Assembly (NCBI GenBank): GCA_965208745.1
Contig: CBDBPN010000004.1
Span: 2,666,001-2,730,000 of the forward strand
Length of the DNA stretch: 64,000 nt
DNA from: VXNE01 sp965208745
GTDB lineage: Bacteria; Pseudomonadota; Gammaproteobacteria; Pseudomonadales; Azotimanducaceae
Direction: 5' to 3'
The notes below the pieces were generated by a model. That model saw nothing but the letters and a program-made list of their open reading frames with translations, was not told the origin of the DNA and did not search any database. A program made the position numbers and the translations under genes. Shown here in pieces: positions 1 through 8,919 of this stretch (position 1 is the stretch's first letter; each line of letters opens with the position of its first letter).

Positions 1-1006
1 ATCGCACCGGACAGGAACGGACCGTTCAGCAATGGCATAACCGCCTCGCCGGACCGGCCGGCATCGATATGCGCCGCCGCCGCGACCACCTGCAGCCCTG
101 CGCCTCCGAACGCCAGCAGCAGCGACCTGTTGCGCATGCCGAACCACGCGATCGTCGCGCCCTGCATGGCCCAGGCTGCGACTGTCCAGCGGTCGTCCAG
201 CGCGAGCGGGAAGGCCGGCGCCAAGGAACGCGAGCGCCAACCCGGCGAAACACATCGCCAGCATGCGCAGGTCGTTGACGCGCCATGCCGCCGCGCCAAG
301 CGTCGCGTAGACGGCGGCCAGGCCACCGGCCGACCATGCCAGCCCGGCGTCGCTCTCCACGAGCCGGGTCTGCAGGGCGAACCCGACCGAGGCCTCCGCC
401 CTGGAGACTCAGCGCGTAGATCTCTCTCTGCGCGCGCAGCCGTCAGCCGACGCCGAGCATGGCGAGGCCGAACGGCGCCAGTCCGACCAGGCGGACCCAC
501 ACGGGCAGCGTGAACAGCTCGTTGTCCACCGCGTACTTGATGAAGAATCCGACGCCGAAGAGCACGACGACGACGCCGACTTTCACCGGCGCGTTGCCAG
601 TCGTGAACCACTGCTTCGCCACCGTGAGAATTCGTGCCCCGGGGGACGGGCCGGGCTCCTGCCCTGGCTCCCGCGCGTCGGCTTGGGGCGCGGGACGAGC
701 AGGGGATTCCGGCGTTGGGACTGCCGCTTCCGGCGTCTCCTTCGCCGCGATGTCTTGCGCGACCGGGGTGGCGCCGGAGGAAGTCACCTCCGGTTCAGCC
801 GAGGCCCGATCCGGCTGGCTGTCCGGAGCCGTCGACGCGGTGGCTTCGCGTGTCGCTTCCAAGGCCTTGAGACGGCCACTGAGGTAGAGGACCCAGCCGC
901 CGAGACCGCCGAGCAGGCCGAAGTACGCCATCCCGGACCCGGACCCGTCGATCGGCAAACCGACCAAGAAACCGAGCACCAGACCCGTCAGGACATGGGG
1001 CGTCAA
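1..1006 (-). pseudogene. DUF2339 membrane protein, decayed and cut by window edge
   Basis: The gene begins at ATG 1006 with a hydrophobic N-terminus, an Ala/Pro-rich linker and the family's conserved stretch around FTTGNAPVKVGVVVVLFGVG. A TGA at 443-445 interrupts the frame where the family normally has Trp (GVG-W-RLRAQREIY). The reading then resumes as RLRAQREIYALSLQGGG and jumps near 388-394 into another frame with a later family segment (VGFALQTRLVESDAGLAWSA), so DNA appears to be missing. A further frameshift lies near 210-216, after which family-like sequence (PLALDDRWTVAAWAMQGA) continues to the window edge. Intact members are polytopic inner-membrane proteins of unknown function and several hundred residues longer. 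Three independent lesions argue for a true relic rather than a single read error. Confidence 0.75.
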
Positions 1007-1130
1007 CTCTGGTTCCTTCGCCCTGCAGACAGGGGATTCTAGCCTGCCTGAACTCGGCGCCGCGGAGGACTGAGTCGACTGCTAACATCGCCCGCCATGC
1101 GCGCACTCGCGGAAGCTTGAGGAGGTCGGC

Positions 1131-2603
1131 GTGGCCGGAGTAAGCAGGAGATCGATGCTGGGAGTCGGCGCCGCGGCGCTCGCCCTTCCTTCGCTACGCG
1201 GGCTCTGGGCCGCCGAGCCCGCCCTCCCGAACACGCTGGCGCCCGTTGCCGACGCCACTACCGGCCTGCCGCTCCTGAGGCTCCAGGAGGGGTTCTCGTA
1301 CCACTCGTTCTCCTGGACCGGCGACGCGATGACGGGCGGCGGGGTCGTGCCTGCGAGACACGACGGCATGGCGGCTTTCCCCGCTCCGGGCGGCGGCGTC
1401 ACGCTGCTGCGCAACCACGAGGAGATCATCGGCGCGCCGATGGGCGACGCCGGGACACCCGTGTACGACAAGTTCGCCCTTCCGCCGGGTACCGAAGGGG
1501 CCGAGGACGGCTTTCCGGGTTTCGCGGGGGGCGTCACCGGGGTCTCCTACGCGCCCGGCCGTGAGCCCTCGACCGTTGCGCTACTTGCGGGCACGGCCGT
1601 GAACTGCGCGGGGGGACCGACTGGCTGGGGATCGTGGTTGACCTGCGAGGAGGTCGTGCTGCGCACGAGCCGCATCGGCGCGCGGGATCACGGCTACGTC
1701 TTTGAGGTCCCGGCGACCGGCGGCGCGAGCGGGCGGCCGATCGTCGAAATGGGCCTGTTCCGGCACGAAGCCGCGGCGGTCGACCCGGCGACCGGCATCG
1801 TCTACCTGACCGAGGACCTGAGCCCGCACTCCGGCTTCTACCGGTTCCTGCCGCGGAACCGCCAGCGGCGCCCCGGCGCGCTGGAAGAAGGCGGCCGTCT
1901 CGAGATGCTCCGGGTGCGCGGCGTTCCGAACGCGGACCTGCGCGCCCCGGCGCTCGGCGACGAGCACGAGGTGGACTGGGTGCCCGTCCCGGAGCCGGAC
2001 CGCGACCCCGAGGCGTTCGCGCCGGGGGAGTTCGGGGGCGACATCTTCGGGATGGGGAAATCGGGCCCGTACCTGCAGGGGGAGGAAGCCGGCGCCGCGC
2101 GGTTCGTCCGCGGCGAGGGCGCGTGGCAGCATGGGGGCCTGATCTACTGGGTCGACACGGCGGGAGGCCCGGCCGGCGCGGGCTCCGTCTGGGTCTACGA
2201 CCCGGTGAAGTCCGTGCTCCGGGCGCTGTACGTCTCGCCGCGTGAAGCGGTGGCCGATGCGCCGGACAACATCACCGTGCACGCGAACGGCCTCGTGCTC
2301 GCCTGCGAGGACGGCGGCGGCCTGCACGACGCTGACGGTGGGCTCGTCCGCGGCACGCGGCTGCTCGCCGTCGGCAGGGATGGGCGCGTGGTCGAGGTGG
2401 GCGAGAACAACATCGTCTTCGACGGGCCGGTTCCCGGCAAGCCGCAGATCGACCCCGCCGACTACCGCGGCTCCGAGTGGGCCGGCGCTACGTTCTCGCC
2501 GGACGGCGCCACGCTCTTCGTCAACATCCAGACGCCGGGGATCACGTTCGCCATCACCGGTCCGTGGGACGCCCTTGCGGCGGGTATGCTCGCCGCGACC
2601 TAG
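1131..2603 (+). CDS. PhoX-type (DUF839) secreted phosphatase
   Basis: A 490-residue protein with a twin-arginine signal (SRRSMLGVGAAALALP) at residues 5-20, so Tat export to the periplasm is expected. The body matches the PhoX/DUF839 family: LLRNHEE near residue 88, LTCEE near 170 and repeated Asp/Glu-rich loops of a beta-propeller. Characterised PhoX enzymes are calcium/iron phosphatases that release phosphate from phosphoesters, though many DUF839 members have no assigned substrate. The start is GTG 1131, preceded by a good GAGG ribosome site at 1120-1124. It is the only clearly intact gene in the first 4.9 kb. The next reading frame begins 8 bases after its stop and is a relic. Confidence 0.8.
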   Translation: MAGVSRRSMLGVGAAALALPSLRGLWAAEPALPNTLAPVADATTGLPLLRLQEGFSYHSFSWTGDAMTGGGVVPARHDGMAAFPAPGGGVTLLRNHEEIIGAPMGDAGTPVYDKFALPPGTEGAEDGFPGFAGGVTGVSYAPGREPSTVALLAGTAVNCAGGPTGWGSWLTCEEVVLRTSRIGARDHGYVFEVPATGGASGRPIVEMGLFRHEAAAVDPATGIVYLTEDLSPHSGFYRFLPRNRQRRPGALEEGGRLEMLRVRGVPNADLRAPALGDEHEVDWVPVPEPDRDPEAFAPGEFGGDIFGMGKSGPYLQGEEAGAARFVRGEGAWQHGGLIYWVDTAGGPAGAGSVWVYDPVKSVLRALYVSPREAVADAPDNITVHANGLVLACEDGGGLHDADGGLVRGTRLLAVGRDGRVVEVGENNIVFDGPVPGKPQIDPADYRGSEWAGATFSPDGATLFVNIQTPGITFAITGPWDALAAGMLAAT

Positions 2604-2610
2604 CCCGCAC

Positions 2611-4325
2611 ATGCGCATCGCCGAAGAGCGGTTCCGGCGGCTCGCCCGGTGGGGGCGGTTCGCGGTGCTCGTCGCCGGCGTCGCCGCGGGGAGCGGCCCC
2701 CGCGACGGGCGCGGAGGGATGGCCGCACCACGGCGGTTCGCTCGCGGGCGATCGCCAGGCGACCCCCCTTCGCCGATCACCCCGGAGAATGTCGGGCGAC
2801 TGTCTGTCGCCTGGACCTGGCGGACGGGCGACGCCACCGACGGCGAGGATTTCGACGGTAATCCTTCCAGGTTCCGGGCCACGCCGATCGTGGTCGGCAA
2901 CCGGTTGATCGCGTGTTCACGTCGCGCGGCGTCGCCGCCTGGCGCGGCCCGGCGGCGGACCCGGAACGATGCCGCGAGCGGGTGTTCCTGGGCACGCTCG
3001 ATGCCCGCCTCGTCGCCCTCGACGCCGCCACGGGCGCTCCGTGCGAGGATTTCGGCAGGAGCGGCCAGGTCGATCTCTCCGCCGGAATTCGCGGTTACCG
3101 CAAACGCGACTACCCGGTGCCGTCTCCGCCCACCGTGGTCGGCGACCTCGTCATCGTGGGCTCTTCCATCGGCGATAACGGCGCCGCGCATCTCGAGTCC
3201 GGTGTGGTCCGGGCGTACTACGTGCGCGACGGCGCGCTCGCCTGGTCGTGGGACCCGATCCCCCGGTCCGACGATCATCCTGGCGCCGGAGGCTGGCAGC
3301 GCGTCCGGCGGAAACCGGATGGGCGGGGCGAACGTGTGGAGCGTGATGTCGGCGGACCCCGACCGGGACCTGGTGTTCCTGCCCACGACGCCGCCGTCGC
3401 CGGATTTCTACGGCGGCCGGCGGCCGGGCGACAACGCCTTCGCCAACTCGGTGGTGGCGCTGCGGGCGTCGAAGCCGCTGCTGTTCGAGCATGTGTCGGC
3501 GGACGGCACGAAGAGGCCGGCGGTTGCACGGGCCTCCAAGACGGGGTTCGTTTTCGTCCTCGACCGCGAGACCGGCGCGCCGCTCCACCCGGTCGAGGAG
3601 CGGACCGTGCCACGGAGCGACGTCCCGGGCGAGGAGGCGGCGCGCACCCAGCCCTTCCCGACCCTCCGGTTGCACGCTACCGACGCCCGCCCGCTGGCGT
3701 TCTGGGACTTTCACCCGGAACACCGCGCCGCCTGCGCGCGTCTCGCGGACGGGATCCGCGCATCGCGTACCTCACCGTCAGCCGGTGGCCCACGGTCGTG
3801 AAGCTGGTGCCCCGTCGTCAGTTCCGCGCGGCGGAGCGGAAGGGGACGCTGAACGGAGCGGAAGCGCAGTTCACCGAACAGGACGGCACGCCTTACGGGA
3901 TGGCGCGCGCCGATCTCGTTCACGAGTACTTGCCGTGTCTCGAAGGCCCGCGGTCGACACTGGTCGCGGTCGACCTGGACCGGGGCGAGGTGCTGTGGGA
4001 GCGGCCGGTCGGGACGACGCCCTGGGTGGATGTGGGGGAGGCGGCGGCCGGGTGGGGCTACCTCAACGACGTCGGACCGATGGTCACCGGGGGCGGCGTG
4101 GTGTTCCTCGCCACGACCTACGACAACATGCTGCGGGCCTTCGACGGCGCTGACGGCAGCGAAGTGTGGACTGGCGAGCTGCCGGCCGGCGCCCACTCGA
4201 CGCCGATGGGGTATCGGCTCGGCGGCGCGGACTACGTCGTCGTCACGGCCGGCGGGGATCTCACCGAAGGGCAGGGCCGCGGCGACTTCGTGATCGCGTT
4301 CCGGCTGGACGCCGGTCCGGAGTGA
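2611..4325 (+). pseudogene. PQQ-dependent dehydrogenase relic
   Basis: Pieces of a membrane-type quinoprotein dehydrogenase (glucose dehydrogenase-like beta-propeller) are spread over two frames. ITPENVGRLSVAWTWRTGD starts in the frame of ATG 2611. The frame changes near 2913 (RGVAAW, FLGTLDARLVALDAATG), again near 3265-3280 (GGANVWSVMSADPDRDLVF) and again near 3745-3760 (RWPTVVKLVPRR to the end at 4325). Family segments are also missing: the region between the first strand pair and RGVAAW, the HHDLWDYD-type segment before KTGFVFVLDRETG, and most of the part before the last blade. Frameshifts plus deletions mean no functional enzyme. An unrelated, intact PQQ enzyme lies at 44507-46633. Confidence 0.8.
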
Positions 4326-4356
4326 CGCGCCCGGAGGTAGTCACAATGAAGACGAG

Positions 4357-4593
4357 TTGCTGAACCGGATCTCGATCGTGCCCGGTATCTTTGGCGGCAA
4401 GCCAGTCATCCGGGGTCGGAGGCTGGCCGTCGAGCATGTCTTGGGAATGTTGGCGGCCGGCGACGATCACGACACGATCCTCGAAGGCTACCCGTGGCTG
4501 GAGCCCGAAGACATCCTGGCCTGCCTGGTCTATGCGCATCGCCTGGTCGGCCACGAGCGGGTCGAACCGCCCTTGGTCGCGCGCGATGAATGA
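4357..4593 (+). CDS. DUF433 family antitoxin
   Basis: A 78-residue protein with the DUF433 pattern LNRISIVPGIFGGKPVIRG followed by a helix-turn-helix-like C-terminal half (ILEGYPWLEPEDILACLVYA). DUF433 proteins are usually DNA-binding antitoxins paired with a DUF5615 PIN-like toxin, as here: its stop overlaps the toxin ATG (ATGA at 4590-4593). The only in-frame start is TTG 4357. An ATG at 4346 would give the usual MK..LLNRI beginning but is out of frame by one base, so a small deletion may have damaged the original start. Function remains plausible but weak expression is likely. Confidence 0.7.
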   Translation: MLNRISIVPGIFGGKPVIRGRRLAVEHVLGMLAAGDDHDTILEGYPWLEPEDILACLVYAHRLVGHERVEPPLVARDE

Positions 4594-4936
4594 AGCTCCT
4601 CCTCGATACCTGTGTCTGGGGTGGCGCTGTAACTGAGTTGAGGACTGCCGGACACGATGTCGTCTGGTCGGGAGATTGGGAGGAGGACCCGGAGGATGAA
4701 GCGATCCTCGCGATCGCTCATGACGAGGGCCGCGTCCTGGTAACGTTGGACAAGGACTTCGGCGAACTCGCTCTCGTACTTCGACGTCCGCATAGCGGAA
4801 TTCTTCGCCTGGTCGACCACGCGGTGCTCAGCAGGCCAAGGTATGTGGACTCGTGCTCAATGCCTAGGGCGCCGAGCTGGAGTCCGGCGCCATCGTGACT
4901 GCGGAACGAGGCAGGCTGAGGATTCGGGCACCGGCG
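4590..4936 (+). pseudogene. DUF5615 PIN-like toxin, broken
   Basis: The N-terminal part is typical of DUF5615 (Mut7-C/PIN-like nuclease): MKLLLDTCVWGGAVTELRTA, EDPEDEAIL and RVLVTLDKDFGELA with its acidic residues. Past HSGILRLVD the frame runs into unrelated sequence and stops at 4898. The family C-terminus is still visible in another frame (AQQAKVCGLVLNA, then GAELESGAIVTAERGRLRIR up to 4936). This places a frameshift near 4820, and an in-frame TAG at 4863-4865 further breaks that second frame. The catalytic half would still be made from the first frame, so residual activity cannot be excluded, but the gene looks decayed. It overlaps the DUF433 antitoxin gene by four bases. Confidence 0.75.
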
Positions 4937-5118
4937 TGAGTTGGCGTCTTGGACTCGCGTTGCACACACTGCCGCCGGCCTCGGGGCACAGCGTGCTGAT
5001 GTAGGGCCGGCAGGTCCGGTGCGCGCGGCCTGGCCGGTTCGACTTGCAAGTCCGTCCGCTCGCTTCGCGCCGATCCTCCAGGGTTGAACGGCGCCGCCGC
5101 CCCTGCGAGAGTGACCGG

Positions 5119-6594
5119 ATGGCGGAGGCAGTCACCTACACGCGCCTGAAAGAGCGCGGCGGCCCCGTGCCGGTCTCGACCAAAATCTACCAGGGCACGG
5201 GCTCCTGGCCGGACAGTTTCAAGAACTTCGCGTTCAACACCTTCCTGCTCTTCTACTACAGCCAGGTGCTCGGCATCCCGGCGTCGCTCGCCTCGCTTGC
5301 GATGGGGGTCGCGCTCGTCATCGACGCCATCTCCGACCCGATCGTCGGCTCTTTCTCGGACAACCTGCGTTCGCGCCTCGGGCGCCGCCATCCGCTGATG
5401 TACGCGGCGGCGCTGCCGCTCGCGTTCTCGCTGTGGGGGACGTTCGCGCCGCCCGGCGGGTTGGGCGAGGTCGGGCTCTTCTGCTGGCTGCTGTGCTTCA
5501 CGATCTCGACGCGCCTGACGCTCACGTTCTTCCTGGTCCCGTGGAACGCCATGTTCGCGGAGTTCACCGACGACTACGTCGAGCGCACGGCGATCGTCAC
5601 CTACCGGTACGCGCTCGGGTGGGCGGGCGGCATCGCCTTCACGTTCCTGACGTGGACGTTCATCTTCCCGGCGAGCGAGGCGTACCCCATCGGCCAGTTG
5701 AACCCGGACGCCTACGAGGTGTTCGCGCCGGTCCTCGGGCTGACGGTGGGACTCGCGGTCCTGTTCACGACGCACATGACGCGCCGGGAAGTGCCCTACC
5801 TCTACCACCCGCGGCATGCGTCCCGGTTTCGCTTCCGGGTCGTGGTGCGCGAGGTGCTGCTCGCCCTCGAGAACCGGAACTTCCTGCGCATCTTCATGGC
5901 GGTGCTCATCGGCGCGGTCATCGCCGGCACCGGCGGCGCCTTCGATCTCTACATGGCGACCTATTTCTGGGGTTTCTCGGGCGAGGATCTGCGCTGGCTC
6001 GCGTTCGCGGTGGTCGGTGCGATCGCCGCCTTCGGCGCCGTCTACCCGCTGCAACGCAGGTACGACAAGAAGGCCCTGCTGGTCGGCGGGCTCATCCTGA
6101 ACATTTTCTTCGGCATGCTGTTCGTGAGCTTGCGCCTGCTCGACCTGCTGCCCGCGAATGGCGAGCCGCTGCTGCTTGTCCTCTACCTCGTCAACGCGGC
6201 GGTCCGCGTGGCCATCGGCACGGTGCTGGGGATCGCCTTCGTATCCATGTTGGCGGACACGCTGGACGACCAGGAACTCGAAACCGGCCGCCGGCAGGAG
6301 GGGGTCTTCTCTTCCGCGATCTCCTTTTCCGCCAAGGCGACCGCCGGGTTCGGCATCGTCATCGGCGGGTTCGTTCTCGACTATGTCATCCAGTTTCCGC
6401 GTGGCGAGGAAGCGAGCCAGATCGCGCAGGAGACCATCGTGCGGCTCGGCGTGGTCGATGGCCTGGTCATCCCGCTGCTCGGCGCCATTCCGATCTACCT
6501 CGTGGCGAAGTACACCCTCACGCGGGAGCGGCACGCGGAGATTCGCAGGCAGATCGACGCGCGGCGGGAGGGCGGCCTGGACACGAGAACGTAG
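5119..6594 (+). CDS. GPH-family (MelB-like) sugar:cation symporter
   Basis: A 491-residue polytopic inner-membrane protein of the glycoside-pentoside-hexuronide branch of the major facilitator superfamily. Visible marks are SFKNFAFNTFLLFYYSQVLG in the first helix, the loop motif DAISDPIVGSFSDNLRSRLGRRHP, and about 12 hydrophobic segments. ATG 5119 is chosen because the family N-terminus follows shortly after; the open frame extends further upstream but that part is Arg-rich and not family-like. The substrate cannot be told from sequence. A second GPH transporter sits in the sugar locus at 58963-60375; the two are clearly different sequences. Confidence 0.85.
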   Translation: MAEAVTYTRLKERGGPVPVSTKIYQGTGSWPDSFKNFAFNTFLLFYYSQVLGIPASLASLAMGVALVIDAISDPIVGSFSDNLRSRLGRRHPLMYAAALPLAFSLWGTFAPPGGLGEVGLFCWLLCFTISTRLTLTFFLVPWNAMFAEFTDDYVERTAIVTYRYALGWAGGIAFTFLTWTFIFPASEAYPIGQLNPDAYEVFAPVLGLTVGLAVLFTTHMTRREVPYLYHPRHASRFRFRVVVREVLLALENRNFLRIFMAVLIGAVIAGTGGAFDLYMATYFWGFSGEDLRWLAFAVVGAIAAFGAVYPLQRRYDKKALLVGGLILNIFFGMLFVSLRLLDLLPANGEPLLLVLYLVNAAVRVAIGTVLGIAFVSMLADTLDDQELETGRRQEGVFSSAISFSAKATAGFGIVIGGFVLDYVIQFPRGEEASQIAQETIVRLGVVDGLVIPLLGAIPIYLVAKYTLTRERHAEIRRQIDARREGGLDTRT

Positions 6595-6615
6595 GGGACG
6601 GGCTCGTCCCGTCCC
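6595..6615. terminator. stem-loop directly after the transporter gene
   Basis: A perfect 8-bp inverted repeat (GGGACGGG / CCCGTCCC, loop CTCGT) begins right after the TAG stop at 6592-6594. It separates the plus-strand transporter from the convergent DUF2306 gene. There is no run of T afterwards, so it is either a weak bidirectional terminator or an mRNA-end stabilising hairpin. Confidence 0.4.
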
Positions 6616-6657
6616 GTCTCGAATTGACGTACGGCGCCGGACGGCTTCGCCCTCCCG

Positions 6658-7044
6658 TCAGGCGAACAGCCACCCGTGCAACAGCCGTCCCGGCATGAGC
6701 GCGAACGTCCCGGCAATCAGGATGCCCCCCACGTACACGCCCACCATGTGCCCGCGGTGGGCGGCCACGTTGCCGCGTCGGATGCTGTAGAGCGCGGCGG
6801 GCACAGAGAAAAGCACCAACAGGCTGAACAGGTGGATGAATCCGAAGTGGTTCAGCAACCGCGGGCCCACTGCGGCCGGCATCGGAAGCGTCACGAGCGC
6901 CGTGAACAGAATCAGCACCGCGTACGCACGCCCCAGCCGCTTGTGCACCGTGGTGCCCTTGCGTCGCACGAGCAGCCACGCGCCGATGAGGAAGCACGGC
7001 AGGACCGTCGCGAGATGGAGGTAGGCGAGGCTCAGGTAGGGCAT
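6658..7044 (-). CDS. DUF2306 family membrane protein
   Basis: A 128-residue integral membrane protein with about four hydrophobic helices. It carries the family signature of a conserved His in the first helix (LAYLHLATVLPCFLIGAWLL), then KGTTVHKRLGRAY, NHFGFIHLFSLLVLFSVP and GNVAAHRGHMVGVYVGG. Evenly placed membrane His residues recall haem- or metal-binding bundles, but no function is established for the family. The gene lies convergent to the GPH transporter and stands alone. Confidence 0.7.
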   Translation of the reverse strand: MPYLSLAYLHLATVLPCFLIGAWLLVRRKGTTVHKRLGRAYAVLILFTALVTLPMPAAVGPRLLNHFGFIHLFSLLVLFSVPAALYSIRRGNVAAHRGHMVGVYVGGILIAGTFALMPGRLLHGWLFA

Positions 7045-7062
7045 CGGGGCGGCATTCTCGCG

Positions 7063-7821
7063 TCAAGGGCGCTTGCGGCCAACCTGCCGTCCCCGCAAAC
7101 CCAGGCGCGCGGCCTCGCGACGCGAGAGCTGCCGTTTGCGTGAGGCGTACACCCCGTCCTGGCCGTAGAACTCGTTTGGGGGCAGCGCGGCGAGCCCGGA
7201 AGAGAGGACGACATCCATCGGCGGGCTCGCATCCGGTGGGCCGGCTTCGGGATCGCGGGCGAGGACGACTTCCCACCACGCGCCGTCGGCGAGGAGGTGG
7301 TACTGCACGTCGCCTTCCCCCGGCACCATGCGCGCCCGGAGTGCGCGCTCGGTCCGTTCCCGGCGTTGCCGCTGCGTCTGCCGCCACGTCACGCGATGGC
7401 GGTTGTGGCGCAGGATGCCGGTTCGCGGGTCCACCCGGAGTTCGCGGTAGGACTAGCGCAGCGGACGTTCGCGTCCGTACTCGCGCAGCCACGGCTCGCG
7501 TCCGCGCAGGAAAACGTCCCTGGCGACGAAGTCGAAGACGTGGTCCCGCACGTGCTGCCGCACCGTCGAGGTGACGCGCAGTCCGGCGGCGATGTCCGAC
7601 CACACCTTGTCCCACGGACGCCCGACCTGCGCGTGCGGGTAGCGCCGCAACGGCTGCAGGTGCTCGTTGAGCGTCCTGGTGTCTGCCTTCGCCAACGCGA
7701 GGGCGCGCTTCATGCCCACCCGGGAAGGCAGGTCTTCGAGGGGGTACGCGCGACCCTTGGGGCGCACCTTGCCTCCGACCCTGGGGCGCGTGACCAGGAC
7801 CCGGTCCATGTCGTGGCGCAT
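7063..7821 (-). pseudogene. conserved hypothetical protein interrupted by in-frame TAG
   Basis: From ATG 7821 the frame encodes a basic protein (MRHDMDRVLVTRPRVGGKV, then LNEHLQPLRRYPHAQVGRPW and HVRDHVFDFVARDVFL). A TAG stands at 7453-7455, after which the same frame continues without another stop to 7063 (SYRELRVDPRTGILRHNRHR to QVGRKRP). The continuation has the same composition and reads as the natural second half, giving about 252 residues if the TAG were a sense codon. I recognise a recurring hypothetical protein type with a conserved LxPLRRxxxxxVGRPWDKV core but know no function. It may be a nonsense pseudogene, a sequencing error or, less likely, a readthrough case. It is divergent from the DUF3883 gene, 81 bases away. 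Confidence 0.55.
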
Positions 7822-7902
7822 GGCGTCTCCCTCGGCGGGCGGCGTAGTGTAGCCGCACTGCCACTGTCCGCACCGTCGAGACGTCCGGGTACGATATCGG
7901 GC

Positions 7903-8745
7903 ATGCCGTCGCGCGACTGGACCAGGGCGGAGGTCGAGGCCGCCGTTGCCGACTACCTGGACATGCTCTCCCGCGAGATACGGGGAGAGGAGTTCAACAA
8001 GGCGCGGCACAACCGGGCGCTTCGGGAGCGGCTCGACGACCGCGGGAGGAGCGCCGTGGAGTTCAAGCACCGGAACATCAGCGCGGTGCTGATCGCCGAG
8101 GGCTTCCCGTACATCGACGGCTACAAGCCGGCCCGCAACCTGCAGGCCGAGTTGCGGACGGCCGTGCGGGAGCGGGTATCGGAGATCGAGAGCCTGATTC
8201 GAGCCGATGTCGAGGAACGCCAGGCACCCGTCGTTGTCGAAGACCTGCTTGGCATCCAGCGCGAGCCACCGGACCGGGGCGAACCCGCGTTGGGAGAGCG
8301 GCGGTCCGACTACCTGACCCCCGGGACGGCAGCGGGCCCGATCGACTACCTGCTGCGGGAAGCGCAGAACCGGTCTCTCGGGGATGCAGGCGAAACGCTG
8401 GTGATGGACTACGAACGTGTGCGGCTCGAGCGCGCCGGCAAGGGCCACCTCGCGCGGAACGTCGAGCAGGTGTCCAGGACAAGGGGCGATCACATGGGCT
8501 ACGACATCCGCTCCTACGAAGCGAGTGGCCGGGACCGGTTCATCGAGGTCAAGACGACGCGTTACGGGAAGCACACGCCCTTCTACATCAGCGATGGGGA
8601 ACTGCGGTTCTCGGAGGAAAAGGCCGAGTCCTACCACCTGTACCGCTTGTTCGGCTTCCGGAAGGACCCGTTGCTCTTCACGTTGCCCGGCGATGTGGCG
8701 CGGCACGTCCAACTCCAGCCGGTCAACTATCGCGCTCGGTTCTGA
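7903..8745 (+). CDS. DUF3883 domain protein (PD-(D/E)XK-like)
   Basis: A 280-residue soluble protein. Residues about 1-100 form a helical region (LSREIRGEEFNKARHNRALRE, FKHRNISAVLIAEGFPYIDG) often found in restriction-like proteins. The C-terminal part (about 150-280) is a DUF3883 domain: GDAGETLVMDYE, DHMGYDIRSYE, then FIEVKTTR, which supplies the E-x-K of a PD-(D/E)XK nuclease-type core. DUF3883 domains occur in defence and restriction systems, usually fused to helicases or HTH parts. Here it is a free-standing gene with no methylase or helicase next to it, so a defence role is only a possibility. The start ATG 7903 is chosen over an upstream open frame that is just antisense to the neighbouring gene. 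Confidence 0.65.
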   Translation: MPSRDWTRAEVEAAVADYLDMLSREIRGEEFNKARHNRALRERLDDRGRSAVEFKHRNISAVLIAEGFPYIDGYKPARNLQAELRTAVRERVSEIESLIRADVEERQAPVVVEDLLGIQREPPDRGEPALGERRSDYLTPGTAAGPIDYLLREAQNRSLGDAGETLVMDYERVRLERAGKGHLARNVEQVSRTRGDHMGYDIRSYEASGRDRFIEVKTTRYGKHTPFYISDGELRFSEEKAESYHLYRLFGFRKDPLLFTLPGDVARHVQLQPVNYRARF

Positions 8746-8768
8746 ACGCCGAGTCTGACGCTCCCTCG

Positions 8769-8795
8769 GACTGTCCAACGAACCGGGACCACCTC
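8769..8795. repeat. short motif shared with 60379-60401
   Basis: GACTGTCCAACG followed, after a small spacer, by GGACCACCTC. The same two blocks occur at 60379-60401 with a spacer four bases shorter. Both copies lie at the edge of an accessory gene (after DUF3883 here, before the toxin-antitoxin module there). The meaning is unknown; it could be a boundary of inserted cassettes. Confidence 0.4.
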
Positions 8796-8919
8796 AGTCG
8801 TAAGCGATCATGAAGTGCACGGAACGCGACCAATCCCGATCACAAGGAGCACGCCCATCAGGTGGCGCGCTCTTGCGGTAGCCGGCCACAGCCCGGACGG
8901 GCGCTCTGGGTTGGATGGA

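Noticed and set aside
5044..5118. Upstream start for the GPH transporter
   Set aside because: Arg-rich leader unlike the family; ATG 5119 gives the expected N-terminus.
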